Assembly (NCBI GenBank): GCA_030035585.1
Contig: JASCZL010000018.1
Coordinates: 248,001 to 312,000 of the forward strand
Direction of reading: 5' to 3'
DNA from: Dugong dugon
Taxonomy: Eukaryota > Chordata > Mammalia > Sirenia > Dugongidae
DNA: 64,000 nt
This document shows positions 46,509-57,639 of this stretch, piece after piece (position 1 is the first letter of the stretch; every line of letters starts with the position of its first letter). The notes beneath the pieces were generated by a model. That model did no database searches. It was not told the origin of the DNA and worked only from the letters and a program-made list of their open reading frames with translations. A program made the translations under genes and the position numbers.

Positions 46509-46658
46509 GGGCGGATTAACCAGTAAGCACGGTACGCAGGGCTTAAGTGTGTTTATTTACTAATCTGGTGTGGTGAAATACAAGTGAAATTGTTCACTAC
46601 AGATTAGTAAGTAAGCATAAGTAAGCCCGTGTGTACCTTGCTTATGGGTAATGCGTCC
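46509..46658. mobile_element. Palindromic MITE-like foldback element
   Basis: Two inverted arms of about 63 nt (46509-46571 and 46596-46658) are roughly 80 percent complementary; shared blocks include gggctta, ttactaatct and taagca.ggtac. A loop of about 24 nt separates them. It has no coding capacity. The family is not identified. Confidence 0.75.
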
Positions 46659-46774
46659 CCATGTCCTTGTATTCAGGGCACCCAACACCCAGCGCCAGCC
46701 GGAAACGCTCACTCAGCAAATATTTACCGGCATGCAAATGTTTGTCGACCTGGTGTGATATGAAATGACTGCTC

Positions 46775-47050
46775 TAGGCAATGGTTCTCACTGGGGTCCA
46801 CTCTGTCCCCAGGGATGTTTGGAAAGGTCTGGAGACATTTTTGGTTGTCACTACTGGGGGTGGCTGCTGGTATCTAGCGGGGAGTATACAGGAACCTGTT
46901 CCTCATCCTTCGGTACACGGGACGCCTCCTGGGGAGGGGAGCATACAGGAACCTGTTCCTCATCCTGCGGTGCACGGGAAGCCCCCTGGGGCAGAGAATT
47001 GTCCAGCCCAGACGTCAGTAGTGCCAAGGTCAAGAAAGCCAGGTCTAGGG
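46775..47050 (+). mobile_element. MER5A-like hAT-Charlie element with internal duplication
   Basis: The hallmarks are tctggagacatttttggttg, then tcactactgggggtg, the terminal-side agaattgtccagcccagacg and gtcagtagtgccaaggtcaa. The central part is duplicated with a period of about 58 bp (tacaggaacctgttcctcat at 46888 and 46945). Confidence 0.8.
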
Positions 47051-47164
47051 ACAGCCCAATGGCCATGGCTTGTGTGCTCCAGTATTGGGGTCCCCGGCAG
47101 TGATAACTCCCAAGAGTCAGGCATGAAGCCCATCCTGGCCACAGTCTGCGCTATTACCTCAACC

Positions 47165-47545
47165 CCAAACTGAGTCTCACTATGGTCCCTGTCTGAACCC
47201 TGACCATGGTCACCAAATGTGCTCTGATCCCGGCCACACCCTGAACCCTGACCCTGGTCACACCCCGAATCCTAGTCACACACTGAACCCTGACCCTGGG
47301 CCAACTCTGGTTACTGACGGAGCCATGATCCTGGTCATACTGATCCATGATCCTGATCACTGAGCCCTCATCCTGGTCACAGAGTGAACAATCACCCTAG
47401 TCACAAACTGCGTTTTGACCTTGATCAGAGAGAAGGAACCCTGTCCCGGTCATACTGCACCCTGATCCTAGCCACTGACTGAGCCTGACCCTGGCCACAC
47501 TCAGCCCTGTCCCGCATTCACACCTTGGGCACACACTGAGTTCAG
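47165..47545. repeat. 24-bp minisatellite, cluster C
   Basis: Degenerate copies of tgaaccctgaccctggtcac plus acac, the same family and orientation as cluster A at 19.5 kb. Confidence 0.85.
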
Positions 47546-47642
47546 TCCCTGGGCCTAATCTGAGCTGGGATCTGCCAGCAGTCCCATTTTCCAGTGGGTC
47601 TGTCACAAAGGGGACACAACAGCTCGCAACACCTCCCCGCCC

Positions 47643-47755
47643 CCGTGCCGTGGACAGGCCTGCGTGTGCTGCCGTGTGACTCGCCCTTACCCCCCCGTGC
47701 TGTGGACGGGCCTGCGTGTGCTGCCGTGCGACTCGCCCTTACCCCCCACCAGTCC
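47643..47755. repeat. Direct duplication of about 53 bp
   Basis: ggcctgcgtgtgctgccgtg followed by actcgcccttacccccc occurs twice, back to back. Confidence 0.9.
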
Positions 47756-47879
47756 TCTCTGCTCTGTGGTCACCTCCTAGGACTCCAGATTTTCCTGTTC
47801 TCCTGGCTCTCCCCCTCCCCACTCTCAGCACCGTGTGGTGTGGGCCCACACCATTTGGGTACCCTGGAAATCGTGCCCG

Positions 47880-47985
47880 TTCACAGAGCTGATTGTGAGG
47901 ATGGCGCAGGACCAGGCAGTGTTTCATTCTGTTGTATACAGGGTCACTGTGAGTCCGAACCAACGGTTCCTAACAACCACACAGC
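47880..47985 (+). mobile_element. RTE 3' end fragment
   Basis: gtgaggatggcgcaggacca, tttcattctgttgtatacag and tcactgtgagtccgaaccaa match the 3' end of the RTE copy at 5.8 kb. Confidence 0.8.
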
Positions 47986-48379
47986 TGGGGTTTCCTGTCT
48001 CCTGCTCAGTTTTCTGGCCAGGATGAGTAGCAGGAAAGGGGCGTGGGATGACCACAGGGGCCAGGCCCAGGAGGGAGGGCAGGAGGGCCTTCTGGGGGCA
48101 CACCCCACCTCACAGGGAGTCCTTCCCAACAGACTTCGTGAGGCACATGTGGCCCGCGTTTGAATTGCACATCGACCGATGCCGTCGTTTTTGGATGAAT
48201 TCCTTATTTCATGCAGAGTCGATTGTGAAAGATAAAGACAGCATGTTGTTGGCAAAACTGCACCTGGTTCCACTCTATACTTCCGTAGACCTTTGCCTTT
48301 GAAGAAATGATGCATTCACAACTCAGGATGGAAGCTTGGTGAGATCACACGACCCCATTTTGGGTCCTGGAAATTATGG

Positions 48380-49020
48380 TCGTGTGTGCAAGCGTGTGTG
48401 TGTGTGTCATATGTGTGAGTGTGTGTATGTGTTTCTGAGAGAGTGTGTTTGTGTGTGTGAATATATGAGTATGTGAGTATGCATCTGTGTGTGCATGCGG
48501 GTATGCTTGTGGGAGAGTGTGCGTGTGTGAATATGAGCGTGTGTATATGTGTTTGTGGGAGACTGTGCATGCTCATCATACTTGTCAGTGTGTGTATGTT
48601 TATAGGAGAGTGTGTGTGAATATGAATGTGTGTGTATGTGTGGGAGAGTGTGTGCACATCATATTTGTGAGTGTATGTTTGTGGGAGAGTGTGTATGAGT
48701 GTGAGTGTGTATGTGGGAGAGTGTGTTTGTGCCTGTGAATGTATGAGAGTATGTGTGTCAGTGTGAGTGTGCATCTGTGAGTGTGTGTGAGCATGTGAGT
48801 GTGCACCTGTGAGTGTGTGTGAGTGTGCATCTGTGAGTGTGTGTGTGAGTGTGCATCTGTGAGTGTGTGAGCATGTGAGTGTGCATCTGTGTGTGTGTGA
48901 GTGTGCATCTGTGTGTGTGTGCATCTATGAGTGTGTGGGAGTGTGCATCTCTGTGTGTGTGAGTGTGCATCTGTGTGTGTGTCAGTGTGTGAGTGTGCAT
49001 CTGTGAGTGTGTGTGAGTTG
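48380..49020. repeat. TG-rich microsatellite/minisatellite
   Basis: Long array of tgtgagtgtgcatctgtgag style units. The HTHT/DAHSH protein frames on the minus strand are repeat translations. Confidence 0.95.
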
Positions 49021-49384
49021 GGAGCACTGAATCCCTTGGGTGCTAAATCCAGCCACGGGGGCTCTAGCCCTGCCCTGACTTCCCCCGAGGGCCCTGCGGG
49101 TCCCCAAGCTGCAGGCTGAGGAGCTGTGGACCTGAGGGCTACCTTCTCCTGGTTCTCACGAAGGTGCTTTATGGGCCATCTGCGGCCCTGGCCCAAACCT
49201 GCTCCCTCCCACCAGGCCGAGAGGTTCACTGGCACTACCTCTCCTCCCCTCCCCCCTGCATCGGCCCCCAGCCACCACGCCCTGGCTTCTCAGCCTCTCA
49301 GGGCTGCCCCTCCCTGTCCCTGTCCCCTCAGCAAGCCGAAGAGCCCCCAGGCCTGCTAGGCATGGGCTTCACAAGTGGAACCAA

Positions 49385-49595
49385 ATAACAAAAAAACAGA
49401 CTCATTGCCATGGAGTTGACTGCGACTCATAGCGGCCCTATAGGACAGGGTAGGACTGCCTCATAAGGTTTCCAAGGCTATAATCTTTATGGAAGCCAAT
49501 TGCCACATCTTTTCCCCTCGGAGTGGCTGTTGGATTCAAACTGCCAAATTTTCAGTTAGCAACTGCACTTAACAGCTGCACCACCAGGGCTCCTG
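49385..49595 (-). mobile_element. AfroSINE
   Basis: Complement of the SINE: gactgcgactcatagcggcc, ctataggacagggtaggact, taatctttatggaagccaat and ending gcaccaccagggctcctg. Confidence 0.9.
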
Positions 49596-49905
49596 TTTCA
49601 CAGGTACCCTCTGGCAAAGCCCCCTTTTTTGTGGGAGACCTGTCTCCCTCAAACATTTTCTGAGGTAGGGCTGGCTGGCAGATTCTCCCACCCAGGGGAT
49701 CCAGAACTAGGTGAGGGCACCACCTGGGCCTAGCCACCTCCAGGCAAAGCACGAAGCTGAGAGGGACCAGCATGTAGGGAGGCCCCACGGTGGGGTGGGC
49801 TGCAGGCTGGAGCGGAGGGAGTGAGGCCAGATTTGTGCTCGTGTGGAGATGGCTTTACCAGGGGTGCGCTGGGTGACCTGGTCTGGCACCTCTTCTAAAG
49901 CCCAC

Positions 49906-50339
49906 TGTGATTGTTAAGGCTGTGTGTCAACTTGCCTGGCCATGATTCTCAGAGGTTTGGCAGTTATGATGTAGGTTGGCAGCTGTATGATGATGTAATC
50001 ATGTTCATGATGGGATCTGCTGTGAGTAGCCAATCAGCTGAAAGGGAGTTTCCTTGGAGGTGCGGCCTGCTCCCAATATAGGTAGACTTTCTGGCAAGGC
50101 TTGTGGACTTTTGCTTGCTCTGGATCCTGCTGCTGGGTCCTGTTCTGACCTCCAGTTCTTGGGACATGAGCTAGCAGCTTACCTGCTGCCTTGCCTGCCG
50201 ATCTTGGGTTCACCAGCTCCTGCAGCTATGTGAGTCAGGAGAAGCCTCCAGCCAGATGCCTGACCCATGGACTTGGGATTTTCCAGCTTCTACAACCGTG
50301 TGAGCCATTTCCTTGATATAAATCTCTCTCTTTCTCTAA

Positions 50340-50380
<41 letters not shown>

Positions 50381-50427
50381 TAGACGCTTCACTGGTTTTG
50401 CTTCTCGAGAGAACCCAGCCTAAGACA
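49906..50427 (+). mobile_element. 5' LTR of the ERV-L element
   Basis: 522 bp starting tgtgattgttaagg and ending aacccagcctaagaca. It aligns along its length with the 3' LTR at 56303-56804 and holds a TG-repeat at about 50342-50378. The left flank cccac nearly matches the right flank gccac of the 3' LTR, a plausible 5-bp target duplication. Confidence 0.9.
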
Positions 50428-50429
50428 TT

Positions 50430-50447
50430 TGGTAACAAGAGTGGTTC
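50430..50447 (+). other. ERV-L primer-binding site
   Basis: tggtaacaagagtggttc starts two bases after the 5' LTR, the right spot for a tRNA primer site and similar to the leucine-tRNA-type site for which ERV-L is named. Confidence 0.6.
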
Positions 50448-51149
50448 TAAAGAAACAAAATTGTAAGGATAAGTTTTCTAAACTCGTTCTCAAGTCTGGT
50501 TAGTCTTAAAGGTGTTGATGACTCTTCTTCCAGCAGTAAAGAGGGCACTGCTAATCCATGGCATGAGGTGTCAATAGAAATACACAAAATATCACCACCA
50601 GTAGATCAGGTATGGGTGAAAAGCAAGGCTCTGGGTGATCACGTTTGATACTTTTCTACAATTTTGTCATCATGAGAAGTACAAGGAAGCTGGTTGTTGG
50701 TCCTCCTTTCACTAGACAAACTGGTGAAAGAAAGAGATGAGCTCAGGGCTTCAGAGTCACAGCTCAAGTGCTGCATGAACAACCTCAAATTTTCCACTTC
50801 TGCCCTGAAAGAAGGTCTTATTTCTTGTAGTAACAGAGCTGATATTGCCAAAAACCAAACCCAGAGTCTTATTGTAAGAGTGGCTTAATTACGTCAACTG
50901 AATTCTCAAACTCGAGAGGCGTCTGAAGTTAAAGTGAGGGCACTGACTGGGAAGAAATGGGATCCTGAAACTTGGGATGGGGACAAACTGGCAGATAATC
51001 AGGAATGTGGCAACACTGAGCCCATAAATTCTGTTGAATCACTGCTGCCAACAGAACCAGCCCGCTCACTCCCATATGAAGAGATTACTCTATCTTTGAT
51101 GGCTAAGCCACCATCCCCGGTAAATTAGTAACCTCTCCATACCCATCTG

Positions 51150-51343
51150 AAGAGATCACCCCAGCTGTGTCTGATGAGATCACCCCAGCTGTGTCTGATG
51201 AGATCACCCCAGCTGTGTCTGATGAGATCACCCCAGCTGTGTCTGATGAGATCACCCCAGCTGTGTCTGATGAGATCACCCCAGCTGTGTCTGATGAGAT
51301 CACCCCAGCTGTGTCTGATGAGATCACCCCAGCTGTGTCTGAA
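51150..51343 (+). repeat. Perfect 24-bp tandem array inside gag, 8 copies
   Basis: The unit gatgagatcaccccagctgt plus gtct repeats eight times and encodes DEITPAVS in the gag reading frame. All copies appear identical apart from the edge units. Confidence 0.95.
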
Positions 51344-52317
51344 GAGGCTTTGTCTAAGTCATTGCCTGGGGCATCGCCTGAGGCAGATGCCTTACAAGAG
51401 AGTGCTGAATGTTCCCGGGACCCATCCTCACCACCCATTTTTGCTTCTAGACCTATAACTACACTTAAGTCCCAGTGAGCCCCAAAAGGTGAAGTACAAA
51501 GTGTGACCCAGGAGGAGGTACACTACACTCCAAAAGAACTGCTTGACTTTTCTAATATGTACAAATAGAAACCTGAGAAATATGTGTGGGAATGGCTATT
51601 AAGGGTGTGGGATAATGGTGCAAGGAACATAAAGATGGATCAGTCTGAATTTATTGATATGGGCCCACTAAGCACAGATCTTTTATTCAGTGTTTCAGCT
51701 CAAGAGGTTAGGAAAGGATCTAATAGTTTATTTGGATGGTTTGCTGAAGCATCGATTACGCGGTGGCCTATACTAAACCAAGTTGAAGTACCAGACCTGC
51801 CTTGGTGTACTGTAGAAGAAGGAATCTAAAGGCTTAGGGAAGTTGGCATGTTACAGTGGATTTATCAGGTTAGACCCACAGACCCACCCATGGAGTGCCC
51901 AGAGGACACACCTTTTACCACAACTGTGAGGAACAAATTTGTGAAGGGAGCCCCAGTATCCTTGAAGACAGCTGTGGTTGCTATTTTATGTAAATCAGAG
52001 TTGACAGCGGGATCTGCCCTAATGACAGCCAATGCAGCCAGGAGCTGCTTAGCCATTATCAAGGAAGACCTGTTCCTCCTATCCATTATTAAACAAAATC
52101 TTAAATGATAGCGCTGAGTATGGCTCAATTAGCAGCTGTTCAGATCAAAAGGAATTTGTCCATTCTCCTCAAAGTGCTGCATGTGGCTCAAGCCAGTCAA
52201 ACCCAGTTTGCTAGCCTACATGCCAAAGAAAACGATGCAATTTGTCTTACTGCTCCTGCACTCCATGATAACCTATGTAGTCCATAATGTTTGTATGTAC
52301 TTCCTTGTGAGAGACGG

Positions 52318-52402
52318 TATAAAAGGTTCTGCCTCCTTTTGTTCAGGGAGCTTGATTTGTGGTATACACCTCCTTGCTCTTTGTCTGCACACTCATAATA
52401 AA
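52318..52402 (+). promoter_or_regulatory. LTR-like TATA/AATAAA module inside the ERV
   Basis: TATAAAAG at 52318 and AATAAA at 52397-52402 are spaced as in retroviral LTRs, in sequence that does not continue the gag or protease frame. It may be a fragment of another LTR nested in the provirus. Confidence 0.4.
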
Positions 52403-55400
52403 TGCTCTTCCTCCCTCTGCACCTCGGTGTGTCTTTATTGATGGGAAGCCACACCAAGCAGGACATGCTTTGGGTAACCCTAACTACAATGGGGCTGATT
52501 GGACCCTGTGGTGGTAGGGGCCAAGTGGTGGCACTCAATCAATAAAGACAAGGTGGGTATGGTTACCGTAATGGACAGTGGACCCAAAGCTGTAATCAGA
52601 ATAGTCTGACTCGTATGGACTCATGGCATTGGCTACTTAGTCATGGTGTCCCTAGGAGTGAAACAGATAGGAAATCTACTAAATATTTACTTTATCTGAC
52701 AGACGGAAGAATTATAGGTCAAGTGAACAGCAGTCTAACTCCAATCACTAGAATGGAGAGTCATAGCCTCTCAATCAATTCCCAGACTTGAGTGAGATTA
52801 CACACCCACAATCCCTTGAATGAAGGGGAGGCCAGGTCCCCCTGAAGAAGGACTCCAATACACTGGCTAAAATTTATACTGTTAACCTTTCTCCTGGCCT
52901 TCCTCAAAGGAACATACAGCCTTTTACGAGAGTGTCTGTTCATTGGGGAAAAGGAAATAATCAGACTTTTTGGGAATACTGGATACTGGCTCTGAACTGA
53001 CACTAATTCCAGGAGACCCAAAATGTCACTGTGGCCCACCAGTCAGAGTGGGGGCATATGGAGGTCAGGTTATTAATGGAGTCTTAGCTCAAGTCTGTCT
53101 CACAGTAGGTACAGTGGGTCCCCAAATACATCCTGTAGTGATTTCCCCAGTTCCAGAATGTGTAATTGGAATGGATATTCTCAGCAACTGGCAGAACTCC
53201 CACACTGGATCCCGGACAAATAGAGTAAGGGCGATTATGGTAGGAAAAGCCAAGTGGAAGCCATTAGAACTGCCTCTACCTAGGAAAATAGTAAACCAAA
53301 AGCAATACTGCATTCCTGGAGGGATTGCAGAGATTACTGCCATCATCAAGGACTTGAAGAATGCAGGGGTAGTGATTCCCACCACATCCCCACTCAACTT
53401 GCCTATTTGGCCTGTGCAAAAAACAGATGGATCTTGGAGAATGACAGTGGCTTATAGAAAACATAACCAACTGGTGACTCTAATTGCAGCTGCTGTTCCA
53501 GACGTAGTTTTGTTGTTTGAGCAAATTAATACATCTCCTGGTACCTGGTATGCAGCTATTTATCTGCCTAATGCCTTTTTCTCCGTACCTGTTTTGAAGG
53601 AGCATTAGAAGCAGTTTGCCTTCCTCTGGAAACGCCAGCAATACACCTTCAGTGTCCAACCTCAGGGGAATATCAACTCTCTAGCCCTATGTCATAATTT
53701 TGTCCCCGGGGACTTTGATCGCCTTTCCCTTCCCCAAGATGTCACACTGGTCCGTTACATTGATGATATTATGCTGACTGGACATAGTAAGGAAGAAGTG
53801 TCAATGACTCTGGATTTATTGGTAAAACACTTGAGTCCTAGACAGTGGGAAATTATTCTGACAAAAATTCAGGTGCCTTCCATCTCAGTGAAATTTCTAG
53901 GGATCTGGTGGTGTGGGGCAGGTTGAGATATTCCTTCTAAAATGAAGGATAAGTTATTTCATCTGGCCCCTCCCACAACTAAAAAGGAGGCACAACATCT
54001 AGTGGGCCTCTTTGGATTTTGGAGGCAACATATCCCTTATTTGGGTGTGCTACTCCAGTCTATTTATCAAGTGACTCAAAAAGCTGCTAGTTTTGATTGG
54101 GGCCCAGACCAAGAGAAGGCTCTGCAACAGGTTCAGGTGGCCGTGCAAGTGGCTCTGCCTCTTGGGCCACATGATCCAGCTGATCAAATGGTGCTTGAAG
54201 TGTCAGTGGCAGATAGAGATGCTGTTTGATGCCTTTGGAAGGTCTCTATTGGTGAATCACAGCACAGATCCTTAGAATTTTGGAGTAAATCCCTGCTGTA
54301 CTTTGCAGATAACTGCTCTTCTTTTGAGAAACAGCTTTGGGGTTGTTATTGGGCCTTAGTAGAGACAGAACACTTAACCATGGGACACCAAATCACCATG
54401 TGTCCTGGGCTGCCCATCATGAACCTGGTGTTGTCTGACCCACAGAGCCATAAAGTTGGACATGCACGGCAGCACTCCATCCTTAAAAGGAAGTGATATA
54501 TATGAGCTCGGGCCTGAGCAGCACCTGAAGGCACAAGTAAGTTGCATGATGAAGTGGTCCAAATGCCCATGATCTCCACTCCTGTCACATTACCTGCCCT
54601 CTCCCGGCCTGCACCTATGGCCTCATGGGGAGTTATATAGTTCACTTTGCTTAGAAGGAGAAATGGCCAGATGTGCAATTGTATACTGATTCATGGGCTG
54701 TGGCCAATGGTTTAGCTGGATGGTCAGGGACTTGAAAGGAGCATGATTGGAAAATTGGAGACAAGGAGGTATGTGGATAGACCTCTCTGAATAAGCCAAA
54801 GAAACAAAGATACTTGTATCTCTTGTGAATGTTCACCAAATGGTGACCTCAGTAGTATCGGATTTTAACAAGTGGATAGAATAATGTGTTTTGTGGAAAC
54901 TAGTCATTCTCTTTCTCCAGCTACTCCTGTCATTGCACAATGGGCTCATGAATAAAGTGGCCATGGTGGCAGGGATGGAGATTATGCATGGGCTCAAAAC
55001 ATGGACTTCCACTCACCAAGCCTGACTTGGCTACAGCCACTGCTGGGTACCCAATCTGCCAGCAGCAGAGACCAACAGTGAGCCCCTGATACAACACCAT
55101 CACTCAGAATGATCAGCCAGGAACCTGGTGGCAGGCTGATTACACTGGATCACTTCCATCATGGAGAGGAAAGCATTTTGTTCTTACTGGAATAGACACT
55201 TACTCTGGATATGGATTTGCCTTCCCTGCACACAATGTTTTTGCCAAAACTACCATCCGTGGACTTACAGAATGCCTTATCCACCATCATGGTATCCCAT
55301 ACAGCATTGCCTTGCAGCAAGGGACTCACTTCACAGCAAATGAAGTGTGGCAGTGGGCCCATGCTCATGGAATTCACTGGTTTTACCATGTTCCCCATCA

Positions 55401-56302
55401 TCCTGAAGCAGCTGGCTTGATAGAACAATGGAATGGCTTTCTAAAGACATAATTCTGGTGCCAGTTAGATGGCAATACCTTGTAGGGTTGGGGTGATGTT
55501 CTCCAGGAGGCTGTATATGCTCTAAACCAGCGTCCAATATATGGTGCTGCTTCTCCCATAGCCAGGATTCATGGGTCCAGGAATCAAGGGGTGGAAATGA
55601 GAATGGCATCACTCACTATAACCCCTGGTGACCCACTAGCAAAATTTTTGCTTCCTGTCCCCACAATCCTATGCTCTGTGGGTCTAGCAGGTCTTAGTCC
55701 CAAAGGGAGGAATGCTCCCACCTGGAGACATGTCACTGATTTCACTGAACTGGAAATTAAGAATGCCACCTGGATTTGGATTGATATTACATAATGAAAG
55801 TAAGGAAGAGCATGTCTGGAATGCAGGAGATCCCCCAGGGCATCTCTTAGTACTACCCTGCCCTGTGATTAAAGTCAATGGAAAACTACAGCAGCCCAAC
55901 TCTGACGTGACTACTAATGGACTAGACTCTTCAGGAATGAAGATTTGGGTTACCCCACCAGGCAAAGAACCACGACCAACTGAGGTGCTTGCTGAGGGCA
56001 AACGGAATACAGAATGGGTGGTGGAAGAAGATAGTTCTAAGTACCAGTTACGACCACGTGAGCAGTTGCAGAAATGAAGACTGTAATTGTTGTGAGTATT
56101 TCTTCCTTATATGTGTGCATCAAATATTTTTATTTTCTTCATTCATAAAATATAAGATGTAAACAGGCCTAGTGTGTTTTCGGTTGTACGCATGTTAATT
56201 GTATCATGTTAGGTGTAAGTATGACTTTCTCATTGTCTTTATTCAGAGATTATGTGTGGTTTAAGGAGATGTGTACAGGTGCCAAGTTACCAATGGGTGG
56301 AC

Positions 56303-56804
56303 TGTGATGGTTAAAGTTGTGTGTCCACTTTGCTGGGCCATGATTCTCAGTGGTTTGGCAGTTACGATATAGTCTGGCAGTCCTATAATGATGTAATCAC
56401 CTCCATGATGAGATCTGATATAATGCGATCACCTGCATGATGGGATCTGCTGTGAATAGCCAATCAATTGAAAGGGAGTTTTCTTGGGGGTGTGGTCTGC
56501 ATCCAATATAGGTGAACTTTCTGGCAAGGCTCGTGGGCTTTTACTCACTCTGGATCCTGCAGCCAGCTCCTGTTCATCTGACCTCTGGTTCTTGGGACTT
56601 GAGCTAGCAGCTTACCTGCCAATCTTGGGTTCAGCAGCTCCTGCAGCTACATGAATCAGGAGAAGCCTCCAGCCCAACCCATGGACTTGGGACTTTCCAG
56701 CCTCTATAACCATTAGGCCATTTCCTTGATGTAAATATCTCTCACTGTATACATGTATAGACACTTCACTGGTTTTGCTCCACTAGAGAACCCAGCCTAA
56801 TTCA
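56303..56804 (+). mobile_element. 3' LTR of the ERV-L element
   Basis: 502 bp starting tgtgatggttaaag and ending aacccagcctaattca. It differs from the 5' LTR at roughly one site in eight by eye and contains a local duplication around atgatgagatctgatataat / catgatgggatctgctgtga (56403-56455). A purine-rich tract (caatgggtggac) precedes it. Confidence 0.9.
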
Positions 56805-57089
56805 GCCACCCTGGCTGAAGATGGGGGTGGGAGGCCCGTGAGGACGGAGGCTACCAGGTGGTCCTGGTGTGGGCTGGGGGCTTGATGCTGTGGATGGGGG
56901 TGGTTGTGGGCAGCACCCTCAGTGCAGCCCCAGGAGACACCAGTGTATTTCTTCCTCCTTTTCTCTTCCTTCTGACTCCTCCCTCTGCCACTGGTGCAGA
57001 GTGGATTCAGTCGTTGAGTTGAGGCCGAGGGTCACAGAGGGGTGCTGGGAGCCCCATGCATCTTGGGGGTCAGCCTGCTCCATGCCAAC

Positions 57090-57235
57090 CTCACTGTCAT
57101 GGATTGAACTGTGTCCCCCAAAAATGTGTGTCAGCTTGGCTAGGCCATGATTCCCAGTGTGTGTGATTGTCCACCATTTTGTCATCTGATGTGATTTTCT
57201 TGTGTTGTAAATTCTACCTCTATGATGTTAATGAG
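57090..57235 (+). mobile_element. LTR-like fragment
   Basis: The string tcatggattgaactgtgtcc, then aaaatgtgtgtcagcttggc and taggccatgattcccag, resembles the starts of ERV-L/MaLR-type LTRs. Family uncertain. Confidence 0.4.
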
Positions 57236-57244
57236 TCAGGATGA

Positions 57245-57592
57245 GACTCCTACGGACTCTATGGGACAGAGTAGAACTGCCCATAGGGTTTCCGAGGCGG
57301 TAACGTTTGCGGGAAGCCCTGGTGGCCTAGTGGTTAAGAGCTACGGCTGCAAACCAAAAAAACCTCGGCAGTGCAAACCAAAAAAACCTCGGCAGTTCGA
57401 ATCCACCAGCCGCACTTGGAAACCCTATGGGGCAGTTCTACTCTGTTCCGTTGGGTCGCTACGTGGGGTTTAATCTTTACAGAAGCAGACTGACACATTC
57501 TTCTCCCTTCTCCCGCGGAGCAGCTGGTGTGTTCCAACCGTCACCTTTCCGCTAGCAGCCGAGCGCTTTAACCACGGCGCCACCAGGGCTCC
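57245..57592 (-). mobile_element. AfroSINE, split by a second AfroSINE
   Basis: The left part (ggacagagtagaactgccca, tagggtttccgaggcggtaa) and the right part (taatctttacagaagcagac … ggcgccaccagggctcct) form one minus-strand SINE, interrupted at about 57311-57463. Confidence 0.85.
57311..57463 (+). mobile_element. Short AfroSINE nested in another
   Basis: Starts gggaagccctggtggcctag and carries ttcgaatccaccagccgcac, ggaaaccctatggggcagtt and gttgggtcgctacg. A 24-bp segment starting tgcaaaccaaaaaaacctcg is exactly duplicated at 57348-57371 and 57372-57395. Confidence 0.85.
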
Positions 57593-57639
57593 TTCGCCTC
57601 TTCCAAAGGCTCACCTTTCCAGACGCCACCGAGAGGACA

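Larger units (their letters stand above)
50430..56302 (+). mobile_element. ERV-L-type endogenous retrovirus, internal region (defective)
   Basis: Domain order is gag, protease, reverse transcriptase, RNase H, integrase, then a dUTPase-like remnant; no env is seen, as usual for ERV-L. Gag remnants run from 50.69 to about 52.1 kb: a coiled-coil stretch, a tandem-repeat region at 51.15-51.34 kb, then a capsid-like frame. The protease shows DTG at 52982-52990. RT is readable from about 53.24 kb with its active site YIDD at 53756-53767. RNase H falls near 54.3-54.8 kb and an integrase core at 55.1-55.45 kb. A PPGFGLIL-like stretch near 55.76-55.80 kb recalls the dUTPase of this class. Many stops and frameshifts break every gene, so it cannot function. 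It sits between PSCA and JRK. Confidence 0.88.
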
